Assembly (NCBI GenBank): GCA_947484275.1
Contig: CANKOY010000006.1
Coordinates: forward strand, 1 to 64,000
DNA: 64,000 bases
Direction: 5' to 3'
DNA from: Planctomycetota bacterium
GTDB lineage: Bacteria > Planctomycetota > UBA1135 > GCA-002686595
In this document: positions 44,925 to 53,154 of the stretch, piece by piece
Position numbering within the stretch: the stretch's first letter is position 1
Layout: each line of letters begins with the position of its first letter
Notes under the pieces: model-generated
What the model was told of the DNA's origin: nothing
Databases searched by the model: none
Seen by the model: only the letters and a program-made list of their open reading frames with translations
Program-made: the position numbers and the translations under genes

Positions 44925-46589
44925 ATGAATATTCTCGCCCTCGCGCTCTTTGCTCTCCAATCCACCCCGGAAGCGCGCAGCCTGCCGACGCAGATCCGCG
45001 ACGTCACCGTCTTCGCTGACCGCGCCCTGGTCCATCGAATCGTGGACGTCCCGGCGGGCGGGGGATCCTTCGTGGTCCAAGGCCTGCCGCTCGCGGCCGA
45101 TCCCGAGCAAGTGCGCGTGCGCTGCCAGGGCGGCGACGTGACCAACGTGGACGTGACCGAAGTGCGCGCGCCGACCATGGCCGATGCGCGACGTGAGGAA
45201 TTGCGCAAGCAACTCGTGGACCTCGGCCGCGAGGACGCTTCGATGGAGGACGAGCGGCGCATCCTCGAGGCGGGCGTGGCCGCGGTCTCCGAGATGATGA
45301 CGCTCGGTTCCAACGCGTCGAAGCCCGAGGTGCTCTCCGGCAAGCTCGACGTCGCCGCCTGGTCGAACGATCAAGACGCTCTGCTCGCGCGCCTGCGTGC
45401 GCAAAAGAAGGCGCTGCGCGCGCTTGCGCAAGAGCGCAATGAACTGTCGCGCAGGAAGCAGGAACTGGAGCAGGCACTGGGCTCCGCGGACGTGGCCGGC
45501 GGCGCGGTCTCGCGCCAAGTGGCCTTCGAGGTCATTTCCAAGGCGCGCAGCAGCGTGGAAATCGAGTACGTGGTCTCCAACGCCGGCTGGCACCCGGTCT
45601 ACGACCTGCGCACGGCGGCGGACGCGAAGACCGTGGAACTTGTGTACCGCGCCGACGTGTACCAGCGCAGCGGCGAGGATTGGAACGACGTCGACGTGTC
45701 GCTCTCCACGGCCCAGCCCCAGGTCGGTGCTCAAGGACCGGAGCCGCAGCCGTTGTGGATTCGAATTTTCGAGCCCAGCCGCGGCATGCCGAGAGCGACC
45801 GCCCCGGCGATGGAGGCAATGGCCTTCGAAGATCGCGACGACGCCTCATACGCCAAGGGGGAATCCACTTTCGGTTTCCTCGGGGAGCCTGCCCCTGCCG
45901 CCCCGGCCCCGCGACCCTTCGCCAGCGTCGAAAGCCAAGGTCTCTCCGTGCGCTTCCACTTGCCGCGCCGCGAGTCCCTGCCCTCGCGCCCCGAACCGAC
46001 GCGTGTCTTGGTGGCCGAGCAATCGCTCAAAGTCACGCCCGAGTACTTCTGCACGCCGGCCCTGGACACGAACGTGTGGCTGCGCGGCAAGGCATCGAAC
46101 ACCACCGACTGGACCATCCTGCCCGGCCGCGCGGCGGTGTACTTCGGAGCCGATTTCCTGGGCCATGCGGACATTGCCGCGGTTCAACCGGGAGAGGAGT
46201 TCACGCTGCACCTGGGCCGAGATCCGGGCTTTACGGTGGAGCGCGTCCAAACCGAGGATCTAGCCAAGCAGCCGGGCGTGTTCGGCTCGCGCGTGACCCA
46301 GGTGGACGCCTGGAGCCTCAAGGTCAAGAACACCGGCGCCTTGATCGCCGCCGCGGACGGCAGCGCGACGCTGTTCGTGCGCGAGGCACTGCCGCGAGCC
46401 ACGGACGATCGCATCAAGGTCGAACTTGGCGACGCGAAGCCGGAACCCAGCGCCGACGTGCGCTGGAAGAAGGATCGCGACGAACAGGGCTTCGTCACCT
46501 GGGCGCTGAAGGTCCCGCGCGCGGGCGATACTCAGCTCACCTGGCGCGTGAAGATCACGTTCCCAGAGGGCGCGCACCTCAGCCGCTGA
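44925..46589 (+). CDS. MuiA-family (DUF4140/DUF4139) exported protein
   Basis: 554 residues from ATG 44925; a short hydrophobic leader (ILALALFALQS) is present. The N-terminal DUF4140-type domain (IRDVTVFADRALVHRIVDVPAG, FVVQGLP) is followed by a coiled coil (about residues 85-200, KKALRALAQERNELSRRKQELEQ) and the DUF4139 domain (VEIEYVVSNAGWHPVYDLR, VELVYRADVYQRSGEDW, VDVSLSTAQPQ). Named for a 'mucoidy inhibitor' gene; the molecular role is unknown. Periplasmic. Confidence 0.9.
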   Translation: MNILALALFALQSTPEARSLPTQIRDVTVFADRALVHRIVDVPAGGGSFVVQGLPLAADPEQVRVRCQGGDVTNVDVTEVRAPTMADARREELRKQLVDLGREDASMEDERRILEAGVAAVSEMMTLGSNASKPEVLSGKLDVAAWSNDQDALLARLRAQKKALRALAQERNELSRRKQELEQALGSADVAGGAVSRQVAFEVISKARSSVEIEYVVSNAGWHPVYDLRTAADAKTVELVYRADVYQRSGEDWNDVDVSLSTAQPQVGAQGPEPQPLWIRIFEPSRGMPRATAPAMEAMAFEDRDDASYAKGESTFGFLGEPAPAAPAPRPFASVESQGLSVRFHLPRRESLPSRPEPTRVLVAEQSLKVTPEYFCTPALDTNVWLRGKASNTTDWTILPGRAAVYFGADFLGHADIAAVQPGEEFTLHLGRDPGFTVERVQTEDLAKQPGVFGSRVTQVDAWSLKVKNTGALIAAADGSATLFVREALPRATDDRIKVELGDAKPEPSADVRWKKDRDEQGFVTWALKVPRAGDTQLTWRVKITFPEGAHLSR

Positions 46590-46605
46590 GGGCGGCGCCG
46601 CCTCG

Positions 46606-46669
46606 AGAAACACAGGACTCGCGTCGGCAAGGCTCCGCGGAGCACGGCCGACGCGAGTCCTGTGTTTCT
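46606..46669. terminator. Perfect 23-bp inverted repeat between convergent genes
   Basis: Arms 46606-46628 and 46647-46669 pair perfectly. The 18-nt loop contains a second palindrome GCTCCGCGGAGC, so a branched (cruciform) structure can form. It lies between the MuiA-family stop and the metallopeptidase stop and probably ends both transcripts. Confidence 0.7.
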
Positions 46670-46685
46670 GGAGGCGACAGCGAGG

Positions 46686-47507
46686 TCAGGCGAGTCCCAT
46701 TCGATCGACGCCCTCTTCGTCGAAGCCGAGCATGTGCCCGATTTCGTGGTAGAGCGTGACGCGCAGTTCCATCACGAGATCCTCGCGGTCGGCGCAGGAG
46801 CGTTCGAGGTTGCGCTGGAACAGGTGGATCGAAGCGGGCAATTCGCCTGACTCGCCACCGCGGTCCAGTTGCGATACGCCGACGAAGAGTCCCAGCATGT
46901 CGGGCGGCGTCTCGGCGGGATTTTCGCGATCGATCAGCGCCACCGAGGGCATGGGCTCGATCAGGATCGGCGTTTCCTCGAGCGCTTCCTGGAAATCCGG
47001 ATCGAGCATGCCGATCGCTTCGTCGAGCACCTCGGTCATCTCGTCTTCGTCCAGGCGCGGCGGGAACTTCCAACCCTCGGGATCGAGCCGCTCGGCCTCG
47101 CGCAAGAATGCATCGGCCGCGGCGTGATCGCCCAGGGCGTCGGCACACAGGGCCTGTCGCCCGAGGGCCGGGGCCGTGGGGTCGAGGCGCGCCGTGATCG
47201 CGAACAGGCGCGCGGCATCTTCGAGTTTCCACTCGCGCAGTGAAATTTCCGCCGCAGTCCAGCACAGGTCCGCATCTTCCTCCGCGGGCCGATCACGGCT
47301 CGCGCGCGTCAGGGCCTCCCGTGCGCCGCGCAGGTCGTCGAGTTCCAGGCGCGCGCTGGCTTCGAGCACCCAGCGCGACGGCTCGTCCTCCGCGATGGTG
47401 CTTGCAATCTGCAGCGCTGCCTCTGGATCGCCAGCTTCGAGCGCGTCCCACGCGCGGTCGAGTTCGGTTTCTGAATCGTCGTCTACGTTGTCGCGTTGTT
47501 CAGTCAT
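46686..47507 (-). CDS. TPR-zincin metallopeptidase family protein
   Basis: 273 residues from ATG 47507. The N-terminal two-thirds is TPR-like (ALEAGDPEAALQIASTIAE, DEDADLCWTAAEIS-like helices). The C-terminal zincin domain ends in LRVTLYHEIGHMLGFDEEG: HExxHxxGxD, the minimal metalloprotease signature of the PF06262-type family. There is no signal peptide, so it is cytoplasmic. A TPR-protease fusion may select protein substrates. It heads toward the small lipoprotein genes upstream on the same strand. Confidence 0.85.
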   Translation of the reverse strand: MTEQRDNVDDDSETELDRAWDALEAGDPEAALQIASTIAEDEPSRWVLEASARLELDDLRGAREALTRASRDRPAEEDADLCWTAAEISLREWKLEDAARLFAITARLDPTAPALGRQALCADALGDHAAADAFLREAERLDPEGWKFPPRLDEDEMTEVLDEAIGMLDPDFQEALEETPILIEPMPSVALIDRENPAETPPDMLGLFVGVSQLDRGGESGELPASIHLFQRNLERSCADREDLVMELRVTLYHEIGHMLGFDEEGVDRMGLA

Positions 47508-47522
47508 GTCCAGGATCTTCGC

Positions 47523-47987
47523 TCACTCGTCCTCGGCCCTTGTCGCCTCGTCAGGCCGCGCTCGCGTCTCTTCGCGCAAGTCGCGGATCGAACCCTCGCG
47601 CATCGACACGAGCTTCAAGTCGCGATCGAAGAACAGCACGGCGCCGCGCATGCGTTCGACCTCGTTGCCGTAATCAATGTAGGGCGAGAGGACCTTGCTG
47701 CCCGTGGGCACACTGATCTTTACCTGCCAGCCTCCGGAGTGAAACCAGCCCCAGGCCAAGGCGCTGCCCTGTTGGGGCAATTCCCACGCGAAGAGCGGTG
47801 GACCAAGCCTGCGGAGCACGTCCTCGAGCTTCGTCGCACCGGGGCTCAGCGTAGCGAGGGCCCCCTCGGGCAACGGCTCCATGCGTGTGTCACGTTCGAA
47901 ACGCACTTGCACACAGCCGCTTGTGAAAGCACTGAGCGCGAGCACAGTGCACAGGGCGACCCGCGGAGAAAGCGGCGAAGAACTCAA
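47523..47987 (-). CDS. Small lipoprotein, BamE/SmpA-like
   Basis: 154 residues from ATG 47987. Signal peptide with lipobox (SAFTSGC). The mature part begins with LSPGATKLEDVLRRLGPP, the two-helix start typical of SmpA/OmlA/BamE-like small outer-membrane lipoproteins, then beta strands (ALAWGWFHSGGWQVKISVP, GAVLFFDRDLKLVSM). It is 15 bp upstream of the metallopeptidase gene and just downstream of a similar but broken lipoprotein gene. Confidence 0.75.
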   Translation of the reverse strand: MSSSPLSPRVALCTVLALSAFTSGCVQVRFERDTRMEPLPEGALATLSPGATKLEDVLRRLGPPLFAWELPQQGSALAWGWFHSGGWQVKISVPTGSKVLSPYIDYGNEVERMRGAVLFFDRDLKLVSMREGSIRDLREETRARPDEATRAEDE

Positions 47988-48001
47988 TGCGAACTCGCGG
48001 C

Positions 48002-48412
48002 TCAGTAACCCAAAGACCTGAGTTCCGGTTCTCCGCGCACTTCCTGCCAGGGCAACGCGTAGCTGGCATTGCTCGCCCGCAGGCTGGCGGCGACGTGCGT
48101 TAGCACATCGCGCTCGTCGAAGAAGACCCAGGCGCGGTCGGCCCGCGTATCGCTGTTGAACATGTTGATCAGGAACAGGACCGCTCCGGCGTCCTTGGTC
48201 GTCGTGTGGTCGTAACGGTAGGCCGTGCGTCGGCCCAGCTGCACGACCTCAGTGGGCGCACCGAGGAGCTAAACCGTCTGCAATGCAGTGGTCTTGCCCG
48301 GTGCGAGCATGGCGATGTGCTTGGGATCGAGGGGTTCGTTCTGGGTCCGCCTTGCAAGGATGCAGCTTGGGAGGAGGCAGAGCAGCGCTGCGGCGAAAAT
48401 GAGGTGTCGCAT
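48002..48412 (-). pseudogene. BamE/SmpA-like lipoprotein gene interrupted by in-frame TAG
   Basis: One frame from ATG 48412 to TGA at 48002 encodes a lipoprotein signal peptide (LIFAAALLCLLPSC) and then LAPGKTTALQTV. It is cut by TAG at 48271-48269 (codon 48) and resumes at once with LLGAPTEVVQLGRRTAYRY and a normal beta-rich end. The text matches the neighbouring lipoprotein (LSPGATKLEDVLRRLGPP), so the TAG falls inside the conserved helix. A single substitution from a codon such as GAG, CAG or TCG would explain it. Either a recent pseudogene, a sequencing error, or (least likely) readthrough. Confidence 0.7.
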
Positions 48413-48477
48413 GGGCGAGAGGGTAGCAGATGGAGCGCGCGAGTCAGCGGATCGAATGCGCACAGTGGGGGATCGAG

Positions 48478-49563
48478 CTAGCCCTCGGCCACACGCGCGA
48501 TCGCAGCGCCTACCCGCGGCATGCGGGCGAGCACCTGCGCGACCGAGCGCGCCGCATTGGGATGGCGCGCGAGGCAAAGCAACAGGCGTGCTAGTCGCGC
48601 GCGCGCGCGGGTTTCGTGGGCCACGGCGCGCGCATACTCGATTTCGACCTTGCGCGGCGACTCGCCATCGATCCACCGGCGTGCGCCACGGGCTGCCGCG
48701 ACGCCGGTGGCCAAGGCCACCGACACGCCGCAGCCCACGACGGGGTCCACGGCACCGGCCGCATCGCCCACGAGGAACACGCCTGCCCGCGCCGGGCTCG
48801 CGGGCATGCGGCGCGCGAGCGAGCGGACTTCGGGCTCCGTCACCATTTCGCCTGCGATCTCCGCCACGCGTGGGTGCGCGAGGGCGACCTCCAACCACGC
48901 GGACGCGCCACCGCCCGTGGGCGCTCTGTCGAGCAACAGGGCGATGTTGACCCGTCGCCCGGGCAAAGGCGTCAAGTAGATCTGCCCATTGGGATCGCCG
49001 AGCAGAATCAGCACGCCGTCCATTTCGCTGCGCGCTTCGCAGCGCGCGCGCAGCCCAAATCTCTGCGGATCCGTCCACCTAGTCGGGCGCAACCAGCCTG
49101 CCGCGCGCCCGCGGGTGCCATCCGCCACAGCGAGCGTGCGCGCCGAGAAATCCTCGCCGCCCGCTTGCACATGAAACTCGCGGCCCGCGCGCTCGACCTT
49201 TGCTGTCTGGGGCACGCGAAAGATCAGCGACTCGCGCGCGAGAGCTGCATCGAGCGTGCTCGCCAGTCGATGTCGCTCGATAGCTAGGCCAACCTCAGGG
49301 AATGGAATGACCAGAGGCGCTGCCCCTGGGATCGAATAGGTGATGTTGCGCAGGATTTTTCCGCCGGCGAGCGCGGCGCCGAGGCCCAGTTGCTCGAGGG
49401 CGCGAACTCCGCTGGAGAGGCATCCTTCGCCGCAGGGTTTGTCGATCGGGCTCCCCTGGGGCTCGAACAGCGCCACCGTCAATCCGCTGCGGGCCGCGGC
49501 CAGGGCGCAGGCGCTCCCGCCAGGTCCGCCGCCGATCACCGCCAGATCGAAAGTCGGGTTCAT
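48478..49563 (-). CDS. Geranylgeranyl-reductase-like FAD-dependent oxidoreductase of the type III PKS operon
   Basis: 361 residues from ATG 49563, overlapping the methyltransferase stop (ATGA). FAD sites: GGGPGGSACALAAARSGL at the N-terminus and FLVGDAAGAVDPVVGCG in the middle; CGEGCLSSG near residue 45 is typical of geranylgeranyl-reductase/FixC-type flavoproteins. In srs-type clusters the flavoprotein hydroxylates or oxidises an alkylresorcinol-type ring to a quinone. That role is inferred from the neighbours. Confidence 0.85.
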   Translation of the reverse strand: MNPTFDLAVIGGGPGGSACALAAARSGLTVALFEPQGSPIDKPCGEGCLSSGVRALEQLGLGAALAGGKILRNITYSIPGAAPLVIPFPEVGLAIERHRLASTLDAALARESLIFRVPQTAKVERAGREFHVQAGGEDFSARTLAVADGTRGRAAGWLRPTRWTDPQRFGLRARCEARSEMDGVLILLGDPNGQIYLTPLPGRRVNIALLLDRAPTGGGASAWLEVALAHPRVAEIAGEMVTEPEVRSLARRMPASPARAGVFLVGDAAGAVDPVVGCGVSVALATGVAAARGARRWIDGESPRKVEIEYARAVAHETRARARLARLLLCLARHPNAARSVAQVLARMPRVGAAIARVAEG

Positions 49564-50126
49564 CGCTCGAATCCTGCGCTCCAGCCGGGAACTTGCGCGA
49601 GCAAGCCCTCCTCCTGCCGTTTGCGGCGTGCGAGCAGCAACGCGTTGGCCGCGAACAGCACAGCGCCGCTGTACCAGGTGCCGCCGACCCAGGGCAGGGC
49701 CGCGAACTCGAGTGCTACCGCCAGATAATTGGGATGGCGCAGAAATCGATAGGGCCCGCCGTGGACCGCTCCCAGCGACGGCGCGACGACCGCGGGCGCA
49801 TTCCAGCGCGGACCGAGCGTCCAAATCGTCCACCAGCGCAGACCCTGGGCGGCGAGCAGCGCGGCGATTGCAGCGTACGCGTACCACGGAATCGGGCGTT
49901 CGCCCCGCAGGCTGAACTCGATCCATGGCGCCGCGAGAAACAACACGTGGACGACGACCATCGCGCTGTACTCCGCGGCGCTGGAGGACGCCATGCAGGG
50001 CGTGCCATTGGCCTTCAGCCGCGCGAGATTGCGGTGGGAGACAATCAGCTCCGCCCCGCGCTCGAGGGCCAGGAGCGCGATTGCGCCGATGAGAAGCGTC
50101 CCGCGGTCCGCGCCAAACTCAAGCAC
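49560..50126 (-). CDS. Isoprenylcysteine carboxyl methyltransferase-family (ICMT) methyltransferase
   Basis: 188 residues from GTG 50126, overlapping the PKS gene by 8 bp. About five hydrophobic helices and the SAM/membrane signature GPYRFLRHPNYLAVALEF of ICMT/phospholipid methyltransferases. Next to type III PKS genes this family O-methylates alkylresorcinol-type products (as SrsB does in Streptomyces griseus). It acts in the membrane on lipidic phenols; this is inference from context. Confidence 0.88.
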   Translation of the reverse strand: MLEFGADRGTLLIGAIALLALERGAELIVSHRNLARLKANGTPCMASSSAAEYSAMVVVHVLFLAAPWIEFSLRGERPIPWYAYAAIAALLAAQGLRWWTIWTLGPRWNAPAVVAPSLGAVHGGPYRFLRHPNYLAVALEFAALPWVGGTWYSGAVLFAANALLLARRKRQEEGLLAQVPGWSAGFER

Positions 50127-51198
50127 GACTGGGCCACTCGAGCAGCAGGAACTCCAGCGACAGCCCAGGGCCCACGGCGGCGGCCAGGGCGACTTGTCCA
50201 GGATTCACGCGCGCACCGTCGGCGAGGGCCAACTCGATCACCGTCAAGATCGAAGCCGAGGACAGATTTCCGAAGCGCTCCAACGATTGACGTGAGTACA
50301 CGAGCCCTCCCGCGGGGAGCTCGAAGGCGGACTCCCAGACCTCGAGCACGCGTCGACCGCCTGGGTGCATCAAGTGCAGGCCGATGTCCGCGCGGCGCTT
50401 GCCGTGGCGCGCGAGAAACGCATCCAGTGCATCAGGAAATGCAGCAGAGAGCACTTCCGGCAGGTCGCGGTCGAGCACGATTCGCAACCCGTGATCGCCG
50501 ATGTCGAAGCCCATGGTGCGCTGGGTGTCCGGCAGGAGGAACGAACCTCCGGCAAGGATGCGGGGCCTGTGCTCTGCGCGGGAATCCTGGTCTGCATTTG
50601 CCGGCTGCACGATGGCCGCAGCAGCGCCGTCGGCGAACAGGGCCGCTGCCACGAGATCGGTGCGCGTGCGCTCGCCGCCAGGGAGTGTGAGCGAGCACAC
50701 TTCGACAGCCAGGACCAGGACCCGTTCGCCGCCGCGGGCCAGGGAAGCCCCAAGGCCAAGGGCGAGCCCGCCAGCTGCGCAGCCGCTTTCGGTGATCGGG
50801 ATGCGGCGCACGTCGCTGCGCAGGGAAGCGCGCGAGACCAGATCCACATCCAGGGCAGGGATCGCGATCCCCGTGCAGGACACATCGATGACACAGTCGA
50901 TCTCCGCGGGCGAAAGCCGAGCGCGCTCGAGCGCCAGGTGAATCGCGCGCGCGGACAATTCCAACGCATGCGTTTTCCAATGCGCGTTCCGGGCGCTGAA
51001 GTCGCTCTCGCGCAGCAAGGACTCGAGCTCTGGACCGATGTGGCGCAGTCCGACTCCCGAGCGCTCCAAGAGCGACGTGATGAAGCGCGGATCCTCCCCT
51101 GGAAACATGCCTACTAGCGTCTCGAAGGCGAGCATGCGATCCACCGTCTGAGACGGGAACGCACTGGCGATGCCGGCGATCGTGGGGGGCTGGAACAT
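50119..51198 (-). CDS. Type III polyketide synthase (chalcone/alkylresorcinol synthase family)
   Basis: 359 residues from ATG 51198, the usual length. A thiolase fold with the complete triad: Cys140 in ESGCAAGG, His278 in HLMHPGG and Asn311 in FGNLSSAS. Iteratively condenses malonyl-CoA onto an acyl starter, often a fatty acyl, giving alkylresorcinols or alkylpyrones. First gene of a three-gene overlapping operon with an ICMT-type methyltransferase and a flavoprotein, like srsABC. Products would be phenolic lipids or quinones in the membrane; the exact product is not predictable. Confidence 0.93.
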   Translation of the reverse strand: MFQPPTIAGIASAFPSQTVDRMLAFETLVGMFPGEDPRFITSLLERSGVGLRHIGPELESLLRESDFSARNAHWKTHALELSARAIHLALERARLSPAEIDCVIDVSCTGIAIPALDVDLVSRASLRSDVRRIPITESGCAAGGLALGLGASLARGGERVLVLAVEVCSLTLPGGERTRTDLVAAALFADGAAAAIVQPANADQDSRAEHRPRILAGGSFLLPDTQRTMGFDIGDHGLRIVLDRDLPEVLSAAFPDALDAFLARHGKRRADIGLHLMHPGGRRVLEVWESAFELPAGGLVYSRQSLERFGNLSSASILTVIELALADGARVNPGQVALAAAVGPGLSLEFLLLEWPSRA

Positions 51199-51489
51199 CG
51201 GCGACCGACCATGGTCCCACGGCGACGGGGTGCCGCCAGTGTTTTCTTTGGGCTATGCGCGTGGTCGGTGTGCGCCGAGAGCCGGGCGCTGGCCAGCTCG
51301 GCGAGCATCGCCGTAACTTGCCTGGGGAATCAGCCCACTAGTCGCCCGGGGCGCCGAGGAGTCCTGGGAGTCAGAACGCTGGAGGCGGGAGAAACTCCTG
51401 GGGCTCACCCTGATAAGGCACACAAGAAATCAACACTGCGGTTGGGCCGCCGCTCGCTCAATCGGACAGGGGCCGACTACCATGCGTAC

Positions 51490-53154
51490 GTGAAATCTCA
51501 CTCCACCTCACGACGCTGTGACGCCGCCCGTGCCTGGACGCGGGTGCGCATATTGGTGGCCGCTTTCGTGTGCGCGGCCAGCGCCAACGGGGCTTCCGCC
51601 CAAGCGCAGGCGCCGCAGCCGATTCATCCGGAGGCGCTGCAGCCGATTCATACAGAGGCGCTGCAGCCGATTCAAGCAGACGCGCTGCAGCCGATTCATT
51701 TGGTGATCCTGCACACCAACGACATCCACGGTCAGGTCCAGACGCGCAAGGCGACCTGGCTTTCGAAGGAGTCGCCGCCCGACATCGGTGGGCTGGCGCG
51801 CCTGGCGGCGAAGGTCGCCGAGCAGCGCGTCACCGAGCCCGCGGCGATCGTCGTGGACGCGGGCGATTGGTACCAAGGAACACCGGAGGGTGCGCTGGAT
51901 CGCGGACTGCCTTTCGTGCAGGCCCTGGCGCTCGTCGGATTCGACGCCATGTGTGTCGGCAATCACGAGTTCGATCACGGCATTGCCAATCTGGCGCGCA
52001 TCGTGCTCGGGGCGAAGGTGCCCGCAATCCTGGCCAACGTTCGCGCCACAGCGGAAGGCGAACGGTTGCCCTGGGCCAAGCCTTGGATCATCGTCGAGCG
52101 GGCCGGCGTGCGCGTGGCCCTCGTGGGACTCTTGACCACCGTGACGCCGGAGATCACGCATGTGGAGACGCGCGCCTTGGCTTTCGCGAATTGCGCGGAG
52201 GAGCTGCGGCGCGCTCGAGCGGAAATCGGCGACAAAGCGGACCTGATCGTTCCCGTGGGGCACATTTCCGTGGAGGAGGCGCGCGAACTTGCGAAGTTCG
52301 AGCCCGGCCTGCCCTTGATCGTCTCGGGTCACTCGCACACGTACCTCAAGCAGGGGCTGCGGGCCGGAGAGACGCTGATCGTCCAGGCGGGCTCGAAGGC
52401 CAGCGCCTTGGGGCGCGTGGATCTGTGGCTCGACCCGGGCACGTTCGCCGTGGTGCGCACCGAAGCACGCCTGATCGACCTGATTGAGGAGCCCGGCGAT
52501 CCGTTGCTGACGCTGCCTTGGGTCGCCGCCGTGTCGCGCGCCTGCCTCGAATTGATCAGCCGCGCCTCCGCGGACCTCGAGACGGTGGTCGGCGAGTTGG
52601 AGGAACCGTTGCAGCGCGCCCCCGTGGCAGGCTGCTCGCCGCCGGGGCTGTGGATCGCCGACGCGCTTCGAGAGCGCATGGGCGCGGACATTGGAGTTCA
52701 CAATCGCGGTGGGACGCGCTGTGATCTCGAGGCCGGGCCGCTGACGCGGCGCGACCTGTTCGAGCTTTTGCCCTTCGACAACGAAATCGTGGCCCTGGAG
52801 TTGAGCGGCGCCCAGCTTGAAAGTGCAGTGCGGCGCTCGATCGAGGGCACGACGCACACCGGACTCGATTTTTCAGGGCTGAAGTTGTTCGTCCGGCGCC
52901 AGACAGATCGCAGCCTGCGTCTGCTGCGCATCGAGATCGGCTCCAAGGCGCTCGATCCCAAGCTGACCTACCGCGTGGCCACCAACAGTTTCCTGGCCAA
53001 CGGCGGCGACGGCCTCGCGGAATTTCAGGCCGCCACCACGCGCGTCGTCGATCCGGCGTTGATGCGCGAAGCCCTCGAAGCGCACGTGGCGAAAAGCCCG
53101 CGCGTCCGCATGCCCAGGAATTTTTCCGAACGCTTCGCGGAGGAAGGACCTTGA
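51490..53154 (+). CDS. Secreted 5'-nucleotidase/UshA-family metallophosphoesterase
   Basis: About 554 residues from GTG 51490 (a GTG at 51544 is an alternative and also gives a signal peptide, ILVAAFVCAASANGASA). After a tandem repeat region (see 51610-51705) the metallophosphoesterase domain shows LHTNDIHG, DAGDWYQG, GNHEFDHG and VSGHSHTY, a complete two-metal site. The C-terminal 5_nucleotid_C domain has NRGGTRCDLEAGPLTRRDLFELLPFDN-type residues and FLANGGDGL. It dephosphorylates nucleotides or similar esters in the periplasm. The stop overlaps the next start (TTGA). Confidence 0.93.
   Translation: MKSHSTSRRCDAARAWTRVRILVAAFVCAASANGASAQAQAPQPIHPEALQPIHTEALQPIQADALQPIHLVILHTNDIHGQVQTRKATWLSKESPPDIGGLARLAAKVAEQRVTEPAAIVVDAGDWYQGTPEGALDRGLPFVQALALVGFDAMCVGNHEFDHGIANLARIVLGAKVPAILANVRATAEGERLPWAKPWIIVERAGVRVALVGLLTTVTPEITHVETRALAFANCAEELRRARAEIGDKADLIVPVGHISVEEARELAKFEPGLPLIVSGHSHTYLKQGLRAGETLIVQAGSKASALGRVDLWLDPGTFAVVRTEARLIDLIEEPGDPLLTLPWVAAVSRACLELISRASADLETVVGELEEPLQRAPVAGCSPPGLWIADALRERMGADIGVHNRGGTRCDLEAGPLTRRDLFELLPFDNEIVALELSGAQLESAVRRSIEGTTHTGLDFSGLKLFVRRQTDRSLRLLRIEIGSKALDPKLTYRVATNSFLANGGDGLAEFQAATTRVVDPALMREALEAHVAKSPRVRMPRNFSERFAEEGP
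51610..51705 (+). repeat. Four tandem 24-bp in-frame repeats (minisatellite)
   Basis: Four consecutive 24-bp units beginning GCGC(C/T)GCAGCCGATTCA encode the octapeptide A(P/L)QPIHxE/D. The fourth unit runs straight into the first beta-strand of the phosphoesterase domain. Units two to four differ at only a few bases, so the array is recent and could change length by slippage without breaking the frame. Confidence 0.9.

Noticed and set aside
44804-45343. 180-residue upstream extension of HrpB on the minus strand
   Set aside because: The frame is open only because it lies opposite the MuiA-family gene; the extension is Arg/Ser-rich without conserved motifs, and HrpB has its normal length from 44803.
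48269-48271. Pyrrolysine at the in-frame TAG
   Set aside because: Pyrrolysine is confined to a few methylamine-type enzymes and lineages; nothing about this small lipoprotein suits it. A nonsense mutation or error is simpler.
51610-51705. CRISPR-like repeat array
   Set aside because: The repeats are directly adjacent without spacers, in frame within a coding sequence, and there are no cas genes.
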